In this document: piece by piece, positions 1 through 5,502 of the stretch
Numbering within the stretch: position 1 is the first letter of the stretch
Layout of the letters: each line of letters opens with the position of its first letter
Notes under the pieces: generated by a model
Told to the model about the DNA's origin: nothing
What the model saw: the letters and a program-made list of their open reading frames with translations, nothing else
The model's database searches: none
Made by a program: the position numbers and the translations under genes
NCBI GenBank assembly: GCA_934725785.1
Contig: CAKVCS010000076.1
Location: forward strand, 1-5,502
Direction: 5' to 3'
From: an uncultured Bacteroidales bacterium
GTDB taxonomy: Bacteria; Bacteroidota; Bacteroidia; Bacteroidales; Marinilabiliaceae
Length of the DNA stretch: 5,502 nucleotides

Positions 1-1719
1 GACGTGGCCGCCGAGGCGGAGAAGATTGCGCCAGGCATAACGCCCGAGGAGGTTGCGACGCGCATTGACATGAGAGACGTGGTGACCTTCACCATCGACC
101 CCAAGGACGCCAAAGACTTCGACGACGCGCTCTCTATCCGCCATCTGGAGAACGGCAACTGGGAGGTCGGAGTCCACATTGCCGACGTGACGCACTATGT
201 GACCCCCGGCACCATAATAGACGACGAGGGCTACAACCGCGCGACGTCGGTCTACCTGGTGGACCGCGTGGTGCCGATGCTTCCCGAGCGTCTATCCAAC
301 TTCCTGTGCTCGCTGCGCCCCGACGAGGAGAAGCTGACATTCTCCGTCATAGCGGAGATGAACGACGAGGCTGAGATTGTGAAGTCTAAGATCTCCAAGA
401 CGGTGATCCGCAGCAACCGCCGTTTCACATACGAGGAGGCGCAGGCGATCATTGAGGGCGTAAACCCGGGAGACGACCCGAAGGACTATAAGACGGAGGT
501 GCTGAAGCTCAACGAGCTGGCCCAAAAGATGCGCAAACGCCGCTTTGAGGCCGGCGCGATAAGCTTCGAGCGCGTGGAGCCCCGCTTCGAGATTGACGAG
601 AACGGCAAACCGCTGTCGGTCTACTTCAAAGAGGCCAAGGAGAGCAACATGCTGGTGGAGGAGTTCATGCTCATGGCCAACAGGCGCGTGGCCGAGTTCG
701 TCGGCAAAGACGAGTTCAACACCACAGGCAGGAAGCGGACACCGAAGACATTCGTCTACCGCGTGCACGACCAGCCGAGCGAGGAGCGGTACTCCAAGTT
801 CGCGTCTTTCATACGCCGCTTCGGGTATGAGGCCATGCCACAGAAAGACGAGCAGATAAACAACGCCGTGAACAGGGTGCTGGCCGAGTGCCACGGCAAG
901 GGCGAGCAGAACCTGGTGGAGGTGCTGGCGCTGCGCACCATGGCTAAGGCGAAGTACACGACCATAAACATTGGCCACTATGGCCTGGCGTTCCCGTTCT
1001 ACACCCACTTCACCAGCCCCATACGCCGCTACCCCGACATGATGGTGCACCGCCTCCTGTTCTCATACCTCAATGGCGGCAAGAGCGCAAACAAGGACAA
1101 GTATGAGGAGATGTGCGAGCACTGCTCGGCTCAGGAGGTGATGGCGGCCGAGGCGGAGCGCGACTCGATAAAATACAAGCAGTGCGAGTTCCTTCTCGAC
1201 CGCCTCGGAGAGGAGTTCGACGCACGGATCTCTGGCGTGACCGAATGGGGCATATACGCGGAGATTATTGAGAACATGTGCGAGGGCATGATAAGCCTCC
1301 GCGACATGGACGACGACCAGTACGTCTTCGACGAGGACAACTATTGCGTCGTTGGCAGGAACACGGGCAAGAAGTTCCAGCTCGGCGACAACATAAGGGT
1401 CCGCATAGCGAACGCCAACCTCGAGAAGAAACAGATAGACATGGCAATAGCTGGCAGCCCGCTGACCGACATAGAGAAGCAGAACCAGAAGGTCCTCGCC
1501 GCCGGGGGCAACCTGCTGGAGCAGCAGCGCAAGCTGGCACTGGCGGGGGCGGCTGCAGGCAAGGCAGGCAAGCTGGCCAAGATAGGCGGGTTCAAGGGCA
1601 AAGCCGGCCACGGGCGCGGAAGGAAGGACTCGGGCGGAGTGCCGCCCAAGAGCGTGCTCGACCGCCGCAAAGGCCGCAAGGACGGAAAGCGCAAGGACAA
1701 GAAGAGGAAGAAAAAATAA
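1..1719 (+). CDS. rnr: Ribonuclease R (3'-5' exoribonuclease), C-terminal 572 codons, 5' end outside window
   Basis: RNase R degrades structured RNA processively from the 3' end in the cytoplasm and takes part in mRNA, rRNA and tmRNA-linked turnover. The frame is open at base 1, so the gene starts upstream; about 140-150 residues, including an N-terminal cold-shock domain, are probably missing (family length near 700-720). Counting from the GTG codon at base 4, the RNB catalytic domain covers roughly residues 25-355. Its metal-binding cluster is 'DPKDAKDFDDA' (D32, D38, D40, D41), and the conserved 'TSPIRRY' lies near residue 340. An S1 RNA-binding domain spans about residues 403-483 ('GEEFDARISGVTEWGIYAE'). 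The last 30 or so residues are a Lys/Arg-rich tail, typical of RNase R. Codon use is strongly G+C-rich, unlike the genes to the right. The gene is followed 25 bases later by a terminator. Identification is very secure; the start is not visible. Confidence 0.96.
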   Translation, partial: DVAAEAEKIAPGITPEEVATRIDMRDVVTFTIDPKDAKDFDDALSIRHLENGNWEVGVHIADVTHYVTPGTIIDDEGYNRATSVYLVDRVVPMLPERLSNFLCSLRPDEEKLTFSVIAEMNDEAEIVKSKISKTVIRSNRRFTYEEAQAIIEGVNPGDDPKDYKTEVLKLNELAQKMRKRRFEAGAISFERVEPRFEIDENGKPLSVYFKEAKESNMLVEEFMLMANRRVAEFVGKDEFNTTGRKRTPKTFVYRVHDQPSEERYSKFASFIRRFGYEAMPQKDEQINNAVNRVLAECHGKGEQNLVEVLALRTMAKAKYTTINIGHYGLAFPFYTHFTSPIRRYPDMMVHRLLFSYLNGGKSANKDKYEEMCEHCSAQEVMAAEAERDSIKYKQCEFLLDRLGEEFDARISGVTEWGIYAEIIENMCEGMISLRDMDDDQYVFDEDNYCVVGRNTGKKFQLGDNIRVRIANANLEKKQIDMAIAGSPLTDIEKQNQKVLAAGGNLLEQQRKLALAGAAAGKAGKLAKIGGFKGKAGHGRGRKDSGGVPPKSVLDRRKGRKDGKRKDKKRKKK

Positions 1720-1744
1720 GGCGGCCCGCTCTCTCATAGCACGT

Positions 1745-1786
1745 ACGCCCCGCCGCACATATTGTGCGGCGGGGCGTGTTAATTTT
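1745..1786 (+). terminator. Intrinsic terminator of rnr
   Basis: The left arm ACGCCCCGCCGCACA (1745-1759) pairs perfectly over 15 bp with TGTGCGGCGGGGCGT (1763-1777) around a 3-nt TAT loop. A T-rich tail (GTTAATTTT, 1778-1786) follows on the + strand. It starts 25 bases after the rnr stop codon, as expected for rho-independent termination of rnr. The side facing minus-strand transcripts has no T-run, so it looks one-directional by tail, although such a stem could still stop convergent transcription. Confidence 0.9.
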
Positions 1787-1886
1787 AATACGTAAGCTTA
1801 GTTAAAAGCCGAAGCGCAGGACGTTTTGCCGTAACCCTCTGAAGAAGATGCTGCCGCACTTGCTTTGCACTAGCATCATCGGCCAT
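1785..1886 (-). CDS. Possible 33-residue basic peptide, coupled to the upstream 175-residue gene
   Basis: An ATG at 1886 opens a 33-codon frame ending in TAA at 1785-1787. It begins only 4 bases after the TGA of the preceding gene. A clear Shine-Dalgarno-like AAGGAG (1895-1900) lies inside that gene's last codons with 8 bases before the ATG, which is good spacing and would allow translational coupling. The peptide begins MADDASAK, has seven Lys/Arg against two Asp, and has no membrane segment or recognised motif. A neighbouring frame of the same DNA reads as Ala/Ser-rich without a start codon of its own, so this may instead be the frameshifted remnant of another small gene. I do not recognise it. 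The start signal is the main support; the coding status is uncertain. Confidence 0.35.
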   Translation of the reverse strand: MADDASAKQVRQHLLQRVTAKRPALRLLTKLTY

Positions 1887-1890
1887 AAGT

Positions 1891-2418
1891 TCATCTCCTT
1901 CCGAGATATTTATTAGGCGTGTAGTCAATCACATAGGCTTTAGACCTTGCTCTTGTGAAACCAAGCTTCCTACAGAGTCTACGGTAAACCTCTGGCGCTA
2001 TTCCATTTATAAGCGTATGTCGCCTCAACGTCTCTGCATTTTGAAACTCAACGTCACCCGCAAGGTTGGGAAACTTAGAGCCAAGCCTGTTTTCTGTTAT
2101 GAAGTCAGAAAGTCCTAAAGGCGAGCTAATTCTCATACGTCGACACAGCCTCAACATATCTTGGAACTCTTCCTCTTTTTCTGGAGGATAGCGTTCCTCA
2201 TCATCGTCATAATCTTCAAACTCGTCATCCTCATCGCAGTCCGGCCCGAACTCCTGTACATGCCTGGCGTAGCTGAAGGCCTCCGAATCGAAGTTTACGT
2301 TGCGGCAGTTATGAACCATCCAATAGAAGTAGCCTAAATCCGTGTCGATTATATATTCGATGGTTTCGCCAGCGTGCTTTCCAAAAGTGATCTCGTCCTC
2401 CAGTCCGTACTTAGCCAT
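1891..2418 (-). CDS. Acidic 175-residue protein with ExoX-C-like N-terminal module; function unknown
   Basis: The ORF is complete, starting at ATG 2418 with no other in-frame start near it and no Shine-Dalgarno sequence, as is usual for Bacteroidota. Residues 9-35 ('EITFGKHAGETIEYIID...YFYWMV') match the pattern FGK-x-x-G-x-[TS]-I...[D]-x-x-Y-x-x-W[ML]. That pattern is known from the small domain at the C-terminus of exodeoxyribonuclease X-type exonucleases and from stand-alone DUF3820-like proteins. No DEDD exonuclease domain is present, so catalysis cannot be claimed. Residues 59-76 are almost all Asp/Glu, giving a flexible acidic linker or DNA-mimic-like patch. The C-terminal half (85-175) turns basic and ends '...YTPNKYLGRR'. 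A large palindrome precedes the gene and a 33-codon ORF follows at 4 bases. The N-terminal motif call is from memory of the family; the rest is unrecognised. Confidence 0.8.
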   Translation of the reverse strand: MAKYGLEDEITFGKHAGETIEYIIDTDLGYFYWMVHNCRNVNFDSEAFSYARHVQEFGPDCDEDDEFEDYDDDEERYPPEKEEEFQDMLRLCRRMRISSPLGLSDFITENRLGSKFPNLAGDVEFQNAETLRRHTLINGIAPEVYRRLCRKLGFTRARSKAYVIDYTPNKYLGRR

Positions 2419-2430
2419 GATGTAGATGCT

Positions 2431-2488
2431 TTAATGTAAGTTTGTGAAGCGCAGAATGACGCGAACCGCGCTTCTTCCATTACATTAA
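2431..2488. repeat. 58-bp imperfect palindrome between the Fic-like remnant and the 175-residue gene
   Basis: The outer arms TTAATGTAA (2431-2439) and TTACATTAA (2480-2488) are perfect 9-bp inverted repeats. The inner arms GAAGCGC (2446-2452) and GCGCTTC (2468-2474) pair over 7 bp, with a short CGCG-AAC-CGCG hairpin (2460-2470) overlapping the centre. The arms differ in length by one base. Read on the minus strand it ends 12 bases before the ATG at 2418 and contains the final TAA of the upstream remnant. It could be a processing or termination structure, a leader element of the 175-residue gene, or a miniature inverted-repeat insertion. There is no long T-run after it on the minus strand, so a canonical terminator is unlikely. 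Confidence 0.6.
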
Positions 2489-2756
2489 CGCGGCTTTGGG
2501 TGTTTTATTGCCGGCAAGATGGGGAAACTATTGCCGAAAATATCCGCACGTTTTTGAATAACTATCTCACCTATAAGGCGCTTGCAGCCGTAACCTTCAG
2601 ATAATCGGAAGTCCGCAAACCATCGACAGCCCGCAATCCGATTGCCGTCTGCCAAATGGAGGCTTTCTCTTTTGGGCTCTGCCCACCTTGACGTATGTAT
2701 TCGACGAAGTCGGTATAATGTTGTACTGCAAACTGTACCCCCCATAACGACTTCAT
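2485..2756 (-). pseudogene. Frameshifted remnant resembling the N-terminal VbhA/antitoxin-like segment of Fic proteins
   Basis: An ATG at 2756, 22 bases after the helicase stop, opens a 61-residue frame. From residue 30 it reads 'KEKASIWQTAIGLRAVDGLR' and then 'TSDYLKVTA'. This closely resembles, from memory, the N-terminal antitoxin-like region of Bacteroidales Fic family proteins, which runs W-Q-T-A-I-G-L-x-x-V-D-G-L-x-x-S-x-Y-L...A-x-x-x-I-x-G-E-I. The frame stops at 2571, but the expected continuation 'KRLIGEIVIQ' appears in the neighbouring frame from 2583 and runs to a TAA at 2485. One base therefore seems lost or gained near 2584. No Fic catalytic motif (HPFx[D/E]GNG) occurs in the window, so the AMPylation domain is absent. 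The first 29 residues ('MKSLWGVQFAVQHYTDF...') are not recognised. It could be a decayed Fic gene, a decayed separate antitoxin, or a short working protein of 61 residues. Confidence 0.6.
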
Positions 2757-2778
2757 AACATGATTATTTCCACAAAGA

Positions 2779-4872
2779 CTATTTTACAGAATCCAACAAT
2801 CCTGTCTTTTCACCATAACCGACCATATAAACGAGTTGTCTTGCACGAGTAATGGCGACATACAGAAGCGAGCGCTTTGATGAAAGATACTCCTTTTGCG
2901 CGACCTTATCCATGCCAGAGAATGGATATCCTTCGGTAGCTTTTGAAGGTAAATATCTTTCGTTTACCCCCATTAGAATAACCACGCGATACTCCAAACC
3001 TTTGAGCGAATGGAAGGTGCACATGTCTACACCGTCGGGACAGCCTTGCTTCTGAGTTCCCTTAAGCACACGATAGTCAATGCCATCGCGATGCAAGCGG
3101 CTTTGCATATCCTTAAGAAGGTTCATACTTGGCGCCGCAATGCAGATCTCGGACAATTTAATATCAGAATTCTTGCATTCCTTCATCCACTCTACCACCT
3201 GTTGGACCTCAGAATTGGCATCATCAACAATCTTGTACTGTGGCGGGACACCGTCATGAATGAGCGAAACATATCCATTAATTGACTCCTTGCCACCATC
3301 CATATCGTCATAGTCTACGCCCTTGACAACACCAATAGCCACGCGTTTGATTGGTTCTGTCGTACGATAGTTGATCTTAAGCTGCCTGCTCCGTACACCT
3401 CTTACGTTGATGCCGGCCGCCCCAAAGTTTATCTTACGGCCATTATAGATGCGCTGAAAAGGGTCACCGGTCAAGAAAAGGTCATTCCTGCCTTCAGCAA
3501 CCAATGCTCTGAGGAACTTCAGCTCCGGGTTGGAGAAATCTTGAAACTCGTCAGCAATAACGTTTGTATAGGGGTGAATGTTGTTCTCATTCAAGTAGTT
3601 TGTCGTCTCATTGAAGAGTTCAAGCCGATCAACGGCCCTTCTATCCTGTTTGAGCGCGATGTACTTCTCTACGAGTTTCCAAATCTCAACGCGTTGCTTG
3701 CGGCTTAATGCTTTGGTACGTCCTACACGAGGTTGCATCATATATTGCCTCACATCCTTAATTCCAAAATACACGATGACATCTATATACTCATCATAAA
3801 GGAATTGCTCGTCAAACTCAGTAACCTCAGATTCAAGGACTTCACGCCACAGTTTTAAAGACTCCTCGTCACCACTGTAATCCAGCACTTTGCACCCTTC
3901 CTTCACCTTGTACTTCGCAGCAGTGTCGCGAAGCACTTTGTCAATGTTATCGAGAGTGTACTTGTTATTTGGGACGCCAAGTTTCTCAATGACACCTTTG
4001 ATGTTGTTGCTCAACGTCTTGGTGTAAGTAGTGAAAAGAACATTTGCATCAGGGTTCTCACACAGATACTTAAGCCTGTGCAATGCTGCGACAGTTTTTC
4101 CTGTACCAGCCCCACCACTGACCTTCATTGTGCCTTTATATTCAGCATTTACAAGTTTCCTCTGGGAAGGGTGAAGGAAAATCTGCCATTTATCCAAGCC
4201 TTGCTCAATGATACGCTGGAGGGCATCATCATCCGTGATTTCTACGAATCGGCGCTTATTGTTGTCACTGAGCAGTTTGTCTTCATTTTCCTTGGCCTGG
4301 CCTTCTTCGATAGTTGCTATGATGGCATCAATATCCTCACCATCCATGATGTTGAAGATGTTCTCGTAGGCATCAACAGGAAGAATAGGTTCCAACAAAT
4401 CAAGATCATCAAGAGACTTAATATTCAAGACTCTTGCTATGGCATCCTCAGGGACTCCTATCTTAAGAAGTTTCTCCTCTGTTACGCCATCAAAGAAAGC
4501 GGGGGCATTGCCTGTCTGCACCTGTGGAGCAACCTCTTGCCTTTCTTCAATAGAGATGAGCTGATAAGCCTGAGTATGCTCGTTCCATACAAATCGTTTG
4601 TTTATCCCCCAGCGATATGCATCCTCATGGTCTCCCACATAAAGCAGAGAATAATTCTCTCCGTCAATCGCACCGACAACAACTCTGTAGTTGTCATCCA
4701 CCCTTGCCGTACGAAGGGTTGAGTTCTTAAACTGAGCGATGGGTTCCAGGTGTATTCCCGTAGAAGTGTGGTTCTCACGGAACTTCTTCTGGAATGACAC
4801 CACCTTGTCTTGTATTTTCTTTGGCAGTTTAAGCACCGCATCAAAGAATGTCTCTGATAAAAACAGTCTCAT
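2779..4872 (-). CDS. UvrD/Rep-like superfamily 1 DNA helicase with N-terminal RelE/ParE-like domain
   Basis: This complete 697-residue protein should be an ATP-driven helicase or translocase acting on DNA. Residues 1-95 resemble a RelE/ParE-family fold: an early helical pair, then 'LRTARVDDNYRVVV' and 'LLYVGDHEDAYRW' (residues 53-88), the pattern of RelE/YoeB C-termini. Residues 96-228 form a helical linker. The SF1A motifs are all present: Q motif Q237; Walker A GGAGTGKT 253-260; motif Ia 'TTYTKTLSNN' 281-290; Walker B 'DEFQD' 441-445; motif III 'GDPFQRIY' 469-476; motif IV 'NYRT' 501-504; motif V 'TFHSLKGLEY' 619-628; motif VI 'VAITRAR' 672-678. No RecB-type nuclease domain follows. I recall bacterial homologues of the same build (RelE-like head, 'HPxQRxLV', then the helicase). 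ATG at 4872 fits the start of the RelE-like strand; no Shine-Dalgarno sequence is seen. The cellular role is unknown; DNA repair or defence is plausible by gene type. Confidence 0.93.
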   Translation of the reverse strand: MRLFLSETFFDAVLKLPKKIQDKVVSFQKKFRENHTSTGIHLEPIAQFKNSTLRTARVDDNYRVVVGAIDGENYSLLYVGDHEDAYRWGINKRFVWNEHTQAYQLISIEERQEVAPQVQTGNAPAFFDGVTEEKLLKIGVPEDAIARVLNIKSLDDLDLLEPILPVDAYENIFNIMDGEDIDAIIATIEEGQAKENEDKLLSDNNKRRFVEITDDDALQRIIEQGLDKWQIFLHPSQRKLVNAEYKGTMKVSGGAGTGKTVAALHRLKYLCENPDANVLFTTYTKTLSNNIKGVIEKLGVPNNKYTLDNIDKVLRDTAAKYKVKEGCKVLDYSGDEESLKLWREVLESEVTEFDEQFLYDEYIDVIVYFGIKDVRQYMMQPRVGRTKALSRKQRVEIWKLVEKYIALKQDRRAVDRLELFNETTNYLNENNIHPYTNVIADEFQDFSNPELKFLRALVAEGRNDLFLTGDPFQRIYNGRKINFGAAGINVRGVRSRQLKINYRTTEPIKRVAIGVVKGVDYDDMDGGKESINGYVSLIHDGVPPQYKIVDDANSEVQQVVEWMKECKNSDIKLSEICIAAPSMNLLKDMQSRLHRDGIDYRVLKGTQKQGCPDGVDMCTFHSLKGLEYRVVILMGVNERYLPSKATEGYPFSGMDKVAQKEYLSSKRSLLYVAITRARQLVYMVGYGEKTGLLDSVK

Positions 4873-4976
4873 GTATGTCTTATTATATTAGTTACAATTT
4901 ATGTGAATTATCAAGTTTCGGGTTGAGCATTGAACGGCATGTGGACAAAAGTATTCACAATATTTTGTGTGCTTTT

Positions 4977-5068
4977 GCCCTTTCAGGGCGAAGTTCTGGA
5001 ATATGAAACCGCTCCCAGGGTGTCGCTTCGCTTGCCCTGGGCTACCTGCTGGTCGGGCTTTCAGCCCG
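4977..5068. repeat. Intergenic triple-hairpin repeat element (REP-like)
   Basis: Three hairpins follow each other in the 230-bp gap. GCCCT-TTC-AGGGC occupies 4977-4989. CCCAGGG (5014-5020) pairs with CCCTGGG (5035-5041) around a 14-nt loop. CGGGCT-TTC-AGCCCG occupies 5054-5068. The first and third share the same TTC loop. The element is G+C-rich within A+T-rich surroundings. I remember very similar sequence recurring in intergenic regions of Bacteroidales genomes, where it often yields a spurious short ORF; copy number cannot be tested here. It may also affect the 3' end of the transcript coming from the right-edge gene, since it lies just downstream of that stop codon on the minus strand. 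Confidence 0.65.
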
Positions 5069-5102
5069 CTCTCCGTTAGATACGAAACGTGGCTCATCGG
5101 GT

Positions 5103-5502
5103 TTATCGGAACAGTTCGACAGTAAACTCTTCTTGCGAAATGGTCTTATATCCCCTTTCCGCAAAGACAGCTTTGTCATGCTCGCCAAAAGGATCAATGG
5201 CAATCTTCGGACTGTCGATAATCATTGCAGCACTTGCAATGACAGCATTGTCTTCATCTGTTAGTTCAAATACTCCTTCATGGCTAAATGGAATATTATT
5301 GTCGAGCAAGATGTCTACGATATTCTCCATTCCTGGATAAAGTTCCTTAATCTCGTCACGATTTACTGCCGTTTCTACAGCATCAGGCGTTTGCTCCGTC
5401 TGGCTGCCAGGGAAGAACTGGAGGAGATTGTATCTACGCCAGAAACCTATCCACTCATTTTTGTCTGCCGACCTTAGACCCCTGGTTACCTGGAGGTCGT
5501 AT
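5103..5502 (-). CDS. C-terminal 132 residues of a large protein, probably a DEAD/DEAH-type helicase; 5' end outside window
   Basis: The minus frame is open from the right edge to TAA at 5103-5105, so an internal ATG at 5330 should not be taken as the true start. Visible residues 15-34 read 'NEWIGFWRRYNLLQFFPGSQ'. A W...[FL]W-x-x-[YF]-N-x-x-Q-F-x-P segment of this kind occurs, as I recall, near the C-terminus of very large DEAD/DEAH-box helicases found in defence-type loci. After it comes a compact domain (about residues 58-130) reading 'VFELTDEDNAVIASAAMIID', then 'PKIAID' and 'FAERGYKTIS'. This order of strand, [K/E]-K-I-A-[I/V], helix, G-[YW]-x-x-I resembles the edge of a restriction-endonuclease-like (Vsr/DUF559-type) fold, but the acidic catalytic residues are not convincing. 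No helicase motif lies inside the window, so the family call rests on the tail alone. It shares strand and composition with the UvrD-like gene 230 bases downstream. Confidence 0.6.
   Translation of the reverse strand, partial: YDLQVTRGLRSADKNEWIGFWRRYNLLQFFPGSQTEQTPDAVETAVNRDEIKELYPGMENIVDILLDNNIPFSHEGVFELTDEDNAVIASAAMIIDSPKIAIDPFGEHDKAVFAERGYKTISQEEFTVELFR

Noticed and set aside
292..1758. Long minus-strand open frames (252 and 231 codons) opposite rnr
   Set aside because: They lie antisense to an unmistakable RNase R gene with high G+C third positions, which commonly keep the opposite strand open. Their translations are Leu/Arg/His-rich with no recognisable domain.
2437..2444. Perfect TAnnTTTG (TAAGTTTG) on the plus strand, a Bacteroidota -7 box
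   Set aside because: No plus-strand gene follows it, no properly spaced TTTG box precedes it, and it lies inside the palindrome arm, so a chance match is more likely.
4078..4722. A 214-codon plus-strand open frame
   Set aside because: It is entirely antisense to the helicase gene, including the strand opposite Walker A, and its product has no recognisable motif.
4885..4914. Possible promoter before the helicase: TTGATA, 18 bases, TAATAT on the minus strand
   Set aside because: These boxes fit the E. coli consensus, whereas the Bacteroidota housekeeping sigma factor prefers TTTG and TAnnTTTG, which are not found here with correct spacing; the region is A+T-rich enough for chance matches.
4888..5097. 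A 69-codon minus-strand open frame between the helicase and the right-edge gene
   Set aside because: It is a read-through of the triple-hairpin repeat, giving the spurious type of product often annotated over such repeats ('SPGQAKRHPGS').
5330..5502. Treating ATG at 5330 as the start of a small 75-residue gene
   Set aside because: The same frame stays open to the window edge and carries a convincing protein segment ('FWRRYNLLQFFP') upstream, so the ATG is internal.

Overview
The window reads as a chromosomal stretch from a member of the Bacteroidales (Bacteroidota). The RNase R at the left has the wording of Bacteroidales homologues, such as the 'GVHIADVTHYV' and 'RRFTYEEAQAI' segments. Most starts lack a Shine-Dalgarno sequence, and the hairpin-rich repeat near 5.0 kb resembles one I remember from Bacteroidales intergenic regions. 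Genus cannot be fixed; Muribaculaceae, Prevotellaceae and Rikenellaceae are all possible.

Layout. Bases 1-1719 (+) hold the 3' end of rnr, a housekeeping 3'-5' exoribonuclease gene, closed by a strong intrinsic terminator (1745-1786). Everything to the right lies on the minus strand, converges on rnr and is visibly richer in A+T. In its transcription order, from right to left, it contains: the C-terminal part of a large protein cut by the window edge (5502-5103), which resembles the tail of a large DEAD/DEAH-type helicase; a hairpin-rich intergenic repeat (about 4977-5068); a complete 697-residue superfamily 1 UvrD/Rep-like helicase with an N-terminal RelE/ParE-like domain (4872-2779); a frameshifted remnant resembling the N-terminal antitoxin-like segment of Fic proteins (2756-2485); a 58-bp imperfect palindrome (2431-2488); a 175-residue acidic protein with an ExoX-C-like N-terminus (2418-1891); and a 33-codon ORF behind a good Shine-Dalgarno sequence (1886-1785).

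Interpretation. The sharp change in base composition next to rnr, two helicase-type genes in a row, and toxin- and antitoxin-like modules suggest an accessory or defence-type segment placed beside a core gene. The most notable gene is the RelE-like/UvrD-like fusion, whose helicase motifs are all intact. A joint role for it with the right-edge protein is inferred from position and gene type only. The 230-bp repeat-bearing gap between them argues that they may not be tightly co-transcribed. No RNA gene, CRISPR array, intact transposase or integrase was found.
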